From NCBI GenBank assembly GCA_027924585.1, contig BSBM01000047.1, positions 19,345,501-19,409,500 on the forward strand: DNA of 64,000 nucleotides, given 5' to 3'. A program made the position numbers and the translations under genes. Origin of the DNA: Larix kaempferi (Eukaryota > Streptophyta > Pinopsida > Pinales > Pinaceae). This document shows positions 35,201 through 46,400 of the stretch, in pieces. Below the pieces are notes generated by a model. It was given only the letters and a program-made list of their open reading frames with translations, did not search any database and was not told the DNA's origin. The first letter of the stretch is position 1; every line of letters begins with the position of its first letter.

Positions 35201-35421
35201 CGTAAGACAAAAAACATTGATTAATTGTACTTTTTTATTTTCAATGGGATTGATGTTAATGTATTGCTCAATTTGAACTTTTGTTTTATAAATTATTTGT
35301 GGTTGAACATTTAATCTTGGAAAAAAATCTCATGTTTATGTAATAATTGTTTGGTATATTGTTGGAACAAACCAATTGCATTGTCCTTACTAATATCATT
35401 GATGTAATATTTTTGAAATCA

Positions 35422-35493
35422 GGATTTTGTTGATGAGTGACCTATCTACAATCTCATGTTGCGCTCCACTACAATGTCAAATCGAGAGAAGGT
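35422..35493 (+). pseudogene. Exon linking the SET-like segment to the transposase, left of solo LTR
   Basis: Follows GAAATCAG, an acceptor-like site, and reads GDFVDE-stop-PIYNLMLRS and TTMSNREK in the phase left by the donor at 35201. It stops at the solo LTR. When one copy of the duplicated AAGG is removed, it continues without a shift into KFQLEEESYQAWLKQ at 38066 on. Confidence 0.55.
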
Positions 35494-38058
35494 TGTTGAG
35501 AATTGGTTGTCATTGATGTCAACTAAAGATGATGTCAAGTGTTTGGCTGCCATCTAATGTCAAAGAGGGTGTCAATTGATTTAGTCTGAGTCATTGATAT
35601 CATCCTAAGCCAAAGTGGATACAACATTCCAGCAGAAGTATGAAGAATCCACTTTGAAGTAGTATATGCACAAGAAGAAGAAGAAGACGAACATCAGAAG
35701 TATTTTCTCAAGTGATGAAGGTGACAGATATGTATGCAAATTTGGAATATATCTAAGAGTGCATTATGTATGAAGATGTATATCAAGAATACAACACTCA
35801 AGCAACTTTGGAGTATATCTAAGAGTGTATTCAGTATGAGGATGTGTATCAAGGATACATGATGTTGGTCATATTTGAAGAAGTATGTACATAAGATGAT
35901 ACATCATGCAAATCCAGTTTAAAGAAGTACATAAGAAGACACCTCATGAAGAGACGGTTCAGGAAGGAACACAAGTAATGGATCCTACATCATGTGGTCC
36001 TTGCGCCGAAATCAAGTCCACCAAGTCATATCTCACATGACAACAAATCAAAGGAGTTGGTTGTATAATGGCACAAGTACTCAAACAGCCAAGAAGTTGG
36101 TTGAACAAATGGTACATGTATGCAAGCAAGCCTAAGAATTGCTTGGTTGTTGGTTGGAAGTGCACAAGCAGTTGTTGGTTGGACAATCCTGAAAGCATGC
36201 AAGCACAGCCAATCAAAAGATGCTTTCAATAAGTGGAACATTCAAGATCCTAGAATGGTACAACGGTTGAAGAGCATATATGTGCAAATTCCACAACCGA
36301 TGGAACAGCAAGTGCGCAAGTACCAAAATTCAAATGATGAAGCGGCAAAGGTCAAATACCCACCTATAATAAGTTGGAGTATGCCCATATTACGCAAAAT
36401 ATTAACATCAAGGACGCATTACCCACAAAGGTTGGTATAGCACATGTCTTGGACACACCAAGATGAAGTAGAATATTGCACACATACCATAAGGAAATGG
36501 GGCATCAAGAGCGCAATGGTACACCACAAAGGTGTGAAGTCCCACAAAGTTGTGGACCGTGAGGGTGCTTGATACATCAGAGATGACACATAAATAGTGC
36601 AGATGATGACACGTGGCATATGCACAATCCATGAAGTATGGAAGAAGGAATGCCATGACCAACTTGTGAACATATAATCCATGAAGTACATATATATATG
36701 GAGACACAAGTTGAAGATTCGAAGTAAGATTGATGGAAAGATCATAAGGATTTTGTGTGAAAGTTTCAGTTTTTTTTCGAGGCATCAAGGGGCTCGTGGA
36801 AAGAACAGATTATCTAGTGAAGAGTCGAATGTGCACATGAAGCATAACGAAGTTTTGATGGTGCGCAGAGAGATGTTGTAGATCTGTGACAAGTTGCACA
36901 AGTATCGAAAGGAATAAATACTAAATTATGCATAAGTGTCGGATATCTTAAGGGACAGTATCACAATCAACGTGCATATAGTCATAGAGATTGAAAAGAC
37001 AGAAGCACAGAGACAAAACCAAAGGTGATAAAATATTGTGCAAATGTATAGCTGATGCATATGAACAGAAGTGAAAGTGTGTGAAGTTGAGAAGTCCATC
37101 TGATGCGAAACAACAGAACAGCAACAGAATCTGATTGGTGTATCATGATGCAGATGATCTGAGACAAGTGTGTTAAACTAAAGAAACTAATTATTTGATG
37201 CACGGAATGTCGTAGATTATCTAAGAGACTGCGGCACTTAATCAGAACGGACACGTCAGAAAGTGCGTAGTTCCTTCTATTACTTGGTATTCAATTCAGA
37301 ACAACAATCTATCAATTGAAATCACAGTATCAGTTGATCCTTAGAGTCACGCAGAGGAGATTGTCGAATCAGAAACGCAAACTGTAAAATCTGCAGATCA
37401 CACAACATAAGAAGCAAGTCATCAGTAGAAGTATGAATTCAAGTTATGTATGTCATGCAATGACAAAGTTTAGTCTACATACGAAGGTAGCGCACAACAT
37501 AATCATCATTTGAAGACCTAAAGAAGTGCGCAGAGTTGAAGTTCAGTAAGGAAGTAAAATATATTGGACATCAGGGTGGTCGAACGGGGCAAGGAGATAG
37601 GGATTCGCAACTTCCTTCAGGTTGGTGCATGTAAAACAAAAGCAAACAGGGGGTAGCATCCTCCTTCCATTCGGTGCTGGAGAAAACACAGGGAGTGGAA
37701 GCTGCATTCAGGTCGATGCCTGTAAAACCAGGGGGTTGGTGCCTCCTTCCAGTTGGTGTTGGTAAACATAGGAAGTTGGTGCTTCCTTGAATGTATTCTT
37801 TCTCACTATAAAGAAGCATTATGTGGTTTTCTCCCGATTGGGTTTCCACGTCAAAATCATGTTTGTTATGTGTTGTTCATGTGGTGCTTATATGTGTGGA
37901 TGCTTATTTACTTATGCATAATATAACATGCTTATTTACTGAAGCATAACAGAAAATAAATATTAAGTAAAGGCTAATCTGTTAAAGACGGTAAAAATTG
38001 ATGATAGCTGCGCTAATACTAATTCACCCCCCCTCTCAGTATTAAATTGATTCCAACA
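35494..38058 (+). mobile_element. Solo LTR (about 2.6 kb), Sirevirus-like Copia
   Basis: Begins TGTTGAGAATTGGTTGTC and ends CACCCCCCCTCTCAGTATT then GATTCCAACA, the start and end style of SIRE-type Copia LTRs. Flanks are AAGGT and AAGGA (4 of 5 identical). No primer site or gag/pol follows, so recombination between LTRs probably removed the rest. Several imperfect repeats lie near 35750-35870 (GGAGTATATCTAAGAGTG) and 37600-37790 (the CCTTCCAGTTGGTG type). It interrupts the transposase gene. Confidence 0.72.
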
Positions 38059-38465
38059 AAGGATACAAAAAAATTCCAGCTCGAAGAGGAATCATACCAA
38101 GCATGGTTAAAGCAACCACCTATTCAATTCCCACTAAATCCAGACTCATCAATTTGGAATGCCTACAGTAAGAGTAGTTATTCACATGTTGACAATGGAG
38201 ACACTGTAATAGAGGTTAGTATTGATGAGTTCTTACGACATATGAGTTCCATCAATGCAAAGTTTTTAGATGCATTCCAGGGCAATGAGCGAGGGGATGA
38301 CACTTATATCACCGATACTTTCTTCCAAATCCTTAAATCGCCTTCCACCACCCCTCTCTTTGAACCTAGCTAGTCAAAGTATATCCAACTAGGAACAATA
38401 ATGTTACTATACAAATTGAAAGCAATGTATGGCATGTCAAACGCGTGTTTTTCACACTTTTGAGG
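38059..38465 (+). pseudogene. TNP2 transposase, N-terminal exon
   Basis: Reads SYQAWLKQPPIQFPLNPDSS, VSIDEFLRHMSSINAKFLDA, TYITDTFFQILKSPSTTPLF and LLYKLKAMYGMSNACFSHF, the conserved N-terminal stretch of TNP2. One base is missing near 38452 relative to fragment A, and a stop lies at about 38371. It ends at GAG/GTAACTC, matching the exon end in fragment A. Confidence 0.8.
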
Positions 38466-38583
38466 TAACTCACCATCAACTCCCTTGTATTTTGAGGAAT
38501 ATTGTCACACAATCAACATTGAAAATGGTCGATTTTATGAACTTTAAATGATATTTTACATTTATATTTCCCATTAGCTATAG

Positions 38584-39260
38584 GTTATTTAAATATAAGG
38601 TGCTTCCGAGTGATAATGTATTTCCCGACAGCTGCAAAGAGGCAAACAAATGTTGAAAATGTTGGGTGTTGAGTACATATCATATCATGCATGTTCAAAT
38701 GATTGTATTCTATACATAGGCGATTATGCAAACAGAGATATATGTCCAAAATATGGGCATGACAGGTACCATAAATCAAGAAACAAGGCTAAATCACATG
38801 GTTCTCCTCACAATATATTGAGGCACATGCCTATAATCCCAAGGATTCAAAGGCTCTTTCAATGCAAATAACTAGTTATGTTGCATGGACAACATGCCTT
38901 GCACCGAAGTGAGGTAGGAGTTATACGAATGCCAACATATTCAATAGCCATGAAGCATATAGAGGATACATGGCCCATTAAATTCAAGGATGAAGTATGG
39001 AGCCTTCGATTGAGCATAGCCATGGATGGTGTCAACCCATATTCCCTCCAAAATACCAACTATTCTATTTGACCTATAGTAGTCATTAATAACAATACCC
39101 CCCCATGGTTGTTTGTGAAAAATGAACATCTTATGTTGGCTCTTATAGCCCTGATAGAAGACAAGTGAAGAACATGGATGTTTACCTACAACCATTGATC
39201 GATGAATTGAAGGAATTATGGGAAGGGATACATGTATACCATGTTTAAAAACCCATCCCA
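38584..39260 (+). pseudogene. TNP2 transposase, zinc-ribbon and catalytic N-part
   Basis: Starts after CTATAG with LFKYKVLPSDNVFP, then LGVEYISYHACSNDCILY and DICPKYGHDRYHKSRNK (the second C-x2-C has lost one Cys to Tyr). Next come MPIIPRIQRLFQCK, LRLSIAMDGVNPYSLQNTNY and, after a stop, PIVVINNNTPPWLFVKNEHL, which matches the GLNPF...YSIWPV...NLPPW stretch of CACTA transposases. Stops occur near 38869, 39070, 39166 and 39197. Confidence 0.85.
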
Positions 39261-39450
39261 ATAGAGAGGAGTTTTATGTTGTATGGCATATGTGTGTACA
39301 CAACACATTATTATCTGGGATTACGAATTTGCTATGGTACATATCTTGTTTGATTTATTTATATTTGTAGAAATATTTTTTGGCATATTTAATTTAGTGT
39401 GATTGTATTGATCTTCAACACTAATGTGTTATGTATACCATAACACTGCA

Positions 39451-40230
39451 GGTCTTATAACAAAAGGGTATTATGGATGTAAATGGTGTGGACCTTCTAT
39501 GAAGGCTAGGTGGTCCAGACATCTACAAAATCTAGTGTACGATTGCTCGAGAGTACTCCTCCTAGAAAACTACCCATATAGAATAGCAACATCTGCTTTC
39601 AATGGTAAACTAGAGAGAACCCAAAGGCCTGAAATAATGACATCGGCTCACTGGCTTAGGGCATATGGTAGAGAGAAGAAGGAAATTGTAGAAATGTTTG
39701 ATTCAATTGGGGAACCTATGTTCGATGATACTGAATTATTCAACACCTACGTTGAGAAAATTCCCATCAAGATGAAAAGGAAAATGATATTTTATGAGCT
39801 CCCATACTAGGAGCATCTTAAGATTGTCCACTTAGCATATCCCATGCATATATTTGAAAATGTTTCATCTTCTTTGTGGAGGAACATATCATCGAAACAA
39901 AGTGACACATTGGTTGTAAGGAGAGATTTGATTTCTTCAAATACTAAAAAGAAGCATTATCCAAGACAAGAAAATAGAGGATACGTTGGCCTCTCTTGGT
40001 TGTTTAGAGAAGGTGATGTCCCATGGGTTTTGAAGAAAAATTATCTTTCTTTAGAAAAGGAAGTTATATTGGGTGTGAAGGCACCTTCTTTATATGGGTC
40101 TACTCTATGGCGTTTTTTCACTATTGAAAATCATTTGCCGGGTTTGAAATCATATGACCATTTGAACCTTCTAAGGCTATGCATGTCAAAAAAATGTTTT
40201 TTTTTTTTATCTTTCACCCCACAAGTTAAA
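39451..40230 (+). pseudogene. TNP2 transposase, C-terminal part
   Basis: After CACTGCAG it reads GLITKGYYGCKWCGPSMKAR, LENYPYRIATSAFNGKLE, AHWLRAYGREKKEIVEMF, IFYELPY-stop-EHLKIVHLAYPMHIFENV, then GSTLWRFFTIENHLPGLKSY and DHLNLLRL. This is the usual order (sTKG..C..C, the HLLDvMHIEKNV-like part, then the DUF4218 leader). One stop at 39808 otherwise keeps the frame for about 250 codons. A CACTA transposase cuts the element at its terminal repeats. Confidence 0.85.
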
Positions 40231-40315
40231 AAGCAATTAAATTTGTGTGTTCATTTTGTAGTGTCATTATCCTTTGCTCATGTGTGGGTGTGTGAACCAC
40301 TATTTTCCTAATGAC

Positions 40316-40790
40316 TTGCGACATGCCATATCTAAACTATTTTCATTTGTACAGTGGATCACATCAAAGGAGATTGGCATGGATAGCATTCCACGGTGGC
40401 GTCGAAAGATAGCTAAGATTGTTTTGTGTGTTTGAGAAGGAACCGCAAACGAGTTTAATGGACTTGCATATTCATATTCTAGTTCACCTATTTGATGAGG
40501 TTGAATTAGTCGAGGTGGCCTCATGTTATTGGATTTTCTTCTTAGAGAGGTACATGAAAAAATTGAAGGGATTTGTTCAGCATAGGGAAAAAACAGAAGG
40601 GTCTATGGCATAGGGGTACATAGTATATGAGTCATTCTATTATGCTAATGCGTACATCAAGAAAATCAACTACACACCAGGTGCAGTGATTTGGGATGAT
40701 GAACGCGATGAGGACAAAAGGGACAAGGAGCTACTCCAAAGGAATGGAAAAAGGCGCATGATAAAGAGTAAGTCAGTTATCTTTCGTCAC
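40316..40790 (+). pseudogene. DUF4218 domain
   Basis: Reads LRHAISKLFSFVQW and DSIPRWRRKIAKIVL, then after a shift MDLHIHILVHLFDEVELVEV, FFLERYMKKLKGFVQHREKT and EGSMA-stop-GYIVYESF. This is the MVHL..HL.EE...W..P.ER.M..LK..V.N....EGS.aegY pattern of DUF4218, a domain that follows TNP2 in plant CACTA proteins. Confidence 0.82.
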
Positions 40791-40859
40791 ATTTCCACAT
40801 AGCTATAACTATTCACAATGAAATTCATAATCTATATTTGATCTCATACGTACTATATG

Positions 40860-41790
40860 CCAATTTTATTTCATGAATACAATAGCAAATTCAAAAAATT
40901 TGATGCCAGCAATAAATTCATTCTTTATAATGTGGAGGCAACACATATGTGGGTCACATTGTATGAAGAGAAGAGGAAGAAATGGGACATTGATAGGAAA
41001 GAATTCATAGTATTGAATGGTAGAAGCAAGCCTTATTCTCATCATTTAAAATATAATATGCCAATGATCTTTCCAAACAGTTGGTTTGCTGACCAAGTCA
41101 AAGAGAAATATGGTGCATTTGGTCATTACCCGCATGCTGAGGAGGATGCACTAAACATAGGGATAGGGTGCAGCAACTCGATAATAATATCTTTCTATAC
41201 ATTTCTAACTTTATAATGCACCTTTGAATTATAACATCTATATTTTATATATTAATGGTCGGGTCATTACACATATGACATTGTCATTTGTTCATTTTTT
41301 TACAAGTGCATTTGTTCCCATCTATATGGGCATATGGGCATCATTTTTGCATCGAGGATGTCAATGATGTACATATCACACAAGATTGTGGAGTGGAAAT
41401 CAAGTTTGACCAATCTAGCCATGCTAACCACCACAATCAAGACCTAAAAGAGGGAAAGTTGGGTTATGTTGGAAAGATACAAGAGATCATTCAAGTGGAC
41501 TTATCATCTTTCCAATGTGTTATTTTTAGGTGCAAGTGGTGGGACACATTCAATAGGAATAATGTAAAGGAATATCATGATAGTGGGATGATATGTATCA
41601 ACTCTAACGAAATGTGGTATGAAACTAGAGCCTTATGTTTTCCCAAAACACTGCAACCAAGTGTATTTTTACCCGGATGTGTTGGATAGGGATTGGTGGT
41701 TCGTATTAAGACACGACCCTAGATCTAAACATATTTTGAGAACAACAATGATATCATGCCAAGCGAGGAAGATAATCAGGGTGATGGCAA
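40860..41790 (+). pseudogene. DUF4216 domain
   Basis: After a GT..AG-like gap: KFKKFDASNKFILYNVEATH and EFIVLNGRSKPYSHHLKYNM, then GKLGYVGKIQEIIQVDLSSF, CVIFRCKWWDTF and, in another frame, PKHCNQVYFYPDVLDRDWWF and VLRHDPRS. DUF4216 (GxIxEIxxLDY...LFKCxW.D...QVFYVxDP...WxVV) is normally at the C-terminus of CACTA transposases. A frame change lies near 41640. Confidence 0.82.
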
Positions 41791-41864
41791 AAAAGAGTGA
41801 TATGTACATGTTTTATTTCACCGTTTACATTGTTGATATATCATATTATTATTGTTATCTTTAA

Positions 41865-42340
41865 TTCTCTAATTTATTGTTTATTTTTCATGTTATGACA
41901 GTAGAAATGGAAATTTAATTACTGGAGGTTATTAAACAATTTTAGTTGAATAACAATCAATGTAATGCGAAATGTGTTTGTCTATAAAGTAATTTGTGAT
42001 TTTATGTAATGATTGATCTAAAAAGAATTTTATTTTACTTGAAGGTATTTATATCTCATTGCATATTTAGTATAAAATATTAGAATTATTGTGGCACCAT
42101 TATTATGGCATGTTGATATTGAAAAAATATAGGTTAGTGTGTATCATATGTGTGTCGATATTTAATATGAATTTCTAACAATATGGAAATAGTCATTTTA
42201 TACTAATTCTGTTAATATTAACTGGTAAGTAATAATCGTATTTTAATATTAAATTTAAAATTTATAGTTCATTTACAGATTAATTACACTTAAAAAATAC
42301 ATCTATAATGTGTGAATGCATTTTATTTATTTGTTAAGTA
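41865..42340. other. AT-rich segment after the transposase
   Basis: No coding sequence. This should include the transposon's right end, but I could not find a convincing terminal inverted repeat; TTAGTGTG near 42133 is too short to use. The last five bases before Copia-6 (42341-42345, ATACT) are its left target duplication. Confidence 0.45.
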
Positions 42341-42345
42341 ATACT

Positions 42346-42914
42346 TGTTGATGTATATGTAACTTCGGAATGTATTTCATATATATTTATTGTACCCTTA
42401 TTAGAGATGTGTTATTCCTCTATAAGGAAGTGTCGCAAGTGTGTGTACTTGCTGATGGGTTATTAGACCACCATGTGGGGTCGGCCCTGAATTATATATA
42501 TTATAATGTGGATGTACCTAGCTAGACAAGTCGGCCCCATAAGGTCACTGGGCAAACAGATTAGTATAAATAGAGATCAGGTGATCTCTACTTAAATCAC
42601 TCGGAAAAGTATCTCACTCTCACTCAGAAAGTGGTGCACTAGTGAGGAGGAGGATCATCTGCTACTAGGAGACTATCTCAGTGTATTTTGGTTGTACTTT
42701 GGTTGAGCCATTTCTCTCTCTATCTCTGAGGAAGTTGTGGGGTTTTTCACCTTAGGGTTTTCCCTACAGAAACTCTGTGTCTCTTGTCTCTCATGCTTTT
42801 GATTCTTGTGATATGTGTCATGCTTATTGTGATTGTCATGCATTGATATACTGTATATGTTATTCTCTCAGTAAAGATCCTAGAGTATTGTGAATTAATT
42901 CTCAAAATTTAACA
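42346..42914 (+). repeat. Copia-6 5' LTR (569 bp)
   Basis: Runs TGTTGATGTATATG...AATTTAACA. U3 has the GGGTTATTAGACCACC...GGGGTCGGCCC block (42457-42489) and a second CGGCCCC about 40 bp on. TATA is at 42564 (TATAAATAG). It is 35 bp shorter than the right LTR. Confidence 0.93.
42564..42572 (+). promoter_or_regulatory. TATA box of Copia-6 5' LTR
   Basis: TATAAATAG, about 80 bp downstream of the U3 block. The LTRs of Copia-2 (minus, 5102-5110 and 11982-11990) have the same motif in the same relation to the block; Copia-3 and -4 have variants (TATATATAG, TATAAGTAG). Placement supports a pol II promoter. Confidence 0.6.
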
Positions 42915-42926
42915 TGGTATCAGAGC
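42915..42926 (+). promoter_or_regulatory. Copia-6 primer-binding site
   Basis: TGGTATCAGAGC, followed by TAACCTGAG, directly after the LTR. The extended match TAACCTG is shared with Copia-2. Confidence 0.93.
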
Positions 42927-43488
42927 TAACCTGAGAAGAAGACATTTTGCAGTGACGAAAACTTGAGTTTCTTGTTTATTGGGTTTCTCTCCATAGATTT
43001 TGGAAAAGCCGTATAGTAGATTGACTCTACTCATCAAGGTGCATCTATCTGTCCAATCAGAATTCAATTCCGAGCATTTTCAGATTTGGCCCTAAAAATT
43101 AGGGTTTCCACAAAAATAGGAATTTCTGAAATCTGAAGACATAGCTGGAAGCTCCTTGCAAAAATCGAAGTTTAGAGCTTTGGATCAATATTTTTGGTTG
43201 GGTAGATCTCTGGGAAACTCAAACCCTAATTCAGGGCTCTCCCTAGTGAACCCGGGAGGACAAAAAGGAAAATCTGAAGGGTAAATCTTTGCTGATCTCA
43301 AATTCTGAATACACCAGGATGATCAACTCATCAAGGCGCATCTTTCTATCCTTTCAGAAAATTGAAATTCACATTTTGAATTTTTAGGGTTTTTTTGACA
43401 AACCCTAATCCAGGACGAGATCTAGTTTTCAGCATTTCAAGTGGTAAGATCTAAATCTTTTCTATTTCCATTTGAAGTACTCTTTAAG
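42927..43488 (+). other. Copia-6 5' leader
   Basis: Non-coding leader between primer site and gag. It repeats a segment starting ACTCATCAAGGCGCATCT/ACTCATCAAGGTGCATCT (about 43030 and 43326) and contains AACCCTAATTCAGGGC, as do the leaders of Copia-2 and -3 in reverse orientation. Confidence 0.65.
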
Positions 43489-46400
43489 ATGTCTCACCAC
43501 ACCAAGCTTGAGGATAAGCTTGAAGGAGCTGATAACTTTCGAGCTTGGAAGTATAGGATTGGGTTAATCCTGGAAGAGAATGAGTTGGACTCATATGTGA
43601 AAGAAGACATCCCTATCCTAGAGGATGAAGAGGCCAAGGTATTGCATAAGAAGAACTTGGTCAAGGCAAAGAGAATCATTGTTGATTCCATTAAAGACCA
43701 TCTCATACCCCATGTGTCCTCTCTAAGGACACCCAAGGAGATGTTTGACTCTTTGACCAAGCTATTTGAAGGGAAGAACATAAATCGGAAGATGACCCTG
43801 CGGAACCAACTGAAAGGAGTAAAGTTTCAGAATGGAGAAACCATTCAATCTTATTTTTCAAGGGTCTCCTAGATCAAGGAACAACTAGAAGCAGTGGATG
43901 AAATGGTGGAGAATAGTGAAGTGGTGATGACCACTCTAAATGGCCTACCCAGGTCATGGGATTCCTTTATTCAAGGAATTTGTGCAAGGAAGAAGTTGAT
44001 CTCCTTCAACAGATTGTGGGAAGAATGCTCTCAAGAAGAAGCTAGACTTATAGCTCATGAGGAAAAGATGGGAGGTGAATATCAAGCTCTTGTAGCTCAC
44101 ACCAAAAGAAGCAAGCCCAAGAAGGAGCACTCTCACCACAAGAGATCCTATCAAAATAATAAGAAGGATCTAAGATGCTTCACATGCAATGAGAAGGGTC
44201 ACTTTGCTTCAGATTGTCCCAAGAACAAAAGGGATAATAACAACAACTCCAGCAAGAAGAAGAAGGGCAACAAAAGAAAGTTTGATGCTCATGCTGCCGA
44301 GGATGATAGACCTCCAAAGAAGAAGGCTAGGGCAGAAAGTGATGATAGTGATGTTGACTCATCAAGTGAAGAAGAGTATGTTCTAATTTCTGCTCTCACA
44401 TGTACTATTTCCCATGGTTGTAATGATTGGTTGATTAACAGTGGGGCTTCCAAACACATGACTGGGTTTAAGGAATCTTTTGTGAATCTATCTGAACATG
44501 AATCACCCCATAAGGTGAAACTTGGGGATGATTATCAATACCCAATCAAAGGAAGTGGTGAAGCCTCCTACAACCTAGATTCTGGAAAATCTTTGAAGAT
44601 GAAAGAAGTCCTTTATGTACCTGGGCTCAAGAAGAACTTACTCTCCATCTCTGCATTGGATGCAAAAGGTATGAGGGTTGCATTTGTGGATGGCCAAGTC
44701 CTAATGTGGCCAAAGGGAAAGAACATAGATGATGCAGTAGTGATTGGAGAGCAAGAGGGAGGTTTGTATAAATTGAAAGGACAACCTGAACATGCCATGG
44801 TACATGAATCCATGGAGCCAAGTGAACTTTGGCATAGAAGACTTGCTCATATGCACTATAGAGCACTTCCAATTGCAAGCAAGGCTATAGAGGGTCTTCC
44901 TGAAATCAATACCAAACATGAAGGTGTTTGCAAAGGATGTGCAAAGGGTAAGAACATTAAGAAGGATTTCCCAAGCAGTGAAAGCAAGGCAAAAGACATC
45001 CTAGAAATCATCCACTCAGATGTATGTGGTCCTATGTCATCCAGTTCTCTAAGTGGGTATGTTTACTATGTCTTGTTTATTGATGACTTCTCCAGGAAGA
45101 CTTAGGTATACTTCTTGAAGAACAAAGATGAGGTGTTTGATAAATTCAAGGAATTCAAAACCTTGATGGAGAATCAAACTGACAAGAAAATCAAAACATT
45201 CAGATCCGACAATGGTGGAGAATTCACCTCAGGTGACTTCAAGAAGCTTTGTAGTGATTCAGGGATTAAGAGGGAGTTGACTGCTCCTTATAATCCTCAA
45301 TAGAATGGAGTTCCAGAAAGGAAGAACAGAACTATCATGGAAGCAGCAAGGCCAATGCTGCATGACCAGGATCTACCTATGCATCTATGGGCAGAAGCAG
45401 CTAGAACAGCTGTATATGTGCAGAACAGAACACCCCACAAGATATTGGACAACAAGGCACCAGAAGAGGTATTTTATGGTAAGAAACCTGAAGTCAGTCA
45501 TCTCAGAATATTTGGTTGTCCAGTATACACTCATGTTCCAAAGGAAAAGAGGACTAAACTAGATCCTTCAGGAAAGAAGGGTATCTTTGTGGGTTATAGT
45601 GAAAGCTCGAAGGCTTACAGAATATACTTTCCAGGGTTCAAGAAGATTGATGTCAGCAGGGATGTAACATTTGATGAAAACTCAGCACTCATCAAATCAA
45701 GGAAGGCACCTATCGAAGTTTATGAAGAACCTAAGGAAACTAGATTTCAAGACACTACCATGACTGAAGCAGTTTCAAAAGTTGATTGTGAATTTGAAGA
45801 TCCACAAGAACCTATAAATCCACCCCGTGAGGATAACTCTCACAAGAGGAAACCTGCATGGGCTAAACAGCTCATTCAAGATGCAGAAAGATTTGGTATT
45901 CCAGAAGAAGAACACAGAGCAAAGAAGAGAACCAGATCACATACCAGCTATGTTGCTTTACTCTATGATATTATGAACAAAGAACCTTCCAGTTATGAAG
46001 AAGCAGTGGAAAAGAAAGAATGGAAGGATGCCATGGTTTTGGAATACCAATCAATAATGAAGAATGATGTTTGGGATGTTGTCCCAAGACCTAAAGAGAA
46101 GTTTGTTGTGACTTCCAAATGGATCTACAAAATCAAGCATGTTGTAGATGGCAGTGTAGAGAAATACAAGGCAAGATTCGTAGCTCGTGGCTTCTCTCAG
46201 AAAGAGGGAATAGATTATGAAGAAAATTTTGCACCTGTAGCTAGGAATACTTCCATCAGAACAGTGCTTGCCCTAGCTGCAGCAATGAAATGGAAAATAC
46301 ACCAGATGGATGTCAAGACTGCTTTCTTGAATGGTGTAGTTGTAGAGGAAGTATATGTGGAGCAGCCACTCGGTTTTGAAATACATGATAGGGAGTCATA

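Noticed and set aside
36408-36788. Overlapping minus-strand frames of 126 and 108 codons
   Set aside because: They overlap in different phases inside the solo LTR and show no domain; LTRs of this type are non-coding.
42915-42932. tRNA gene at primer-binding sites
   Set aside because: Only the 12-19 bases complementary to a tRNA 3' end are present; no cloverleaf.
43870-45303. Programmed readthrough of amber codons in Copia-6
   Set aside because: The three TAG codons fall at unrelated places inside gag and integrase; relatives have sense codons or other stops there. Decay is the simpler reading.
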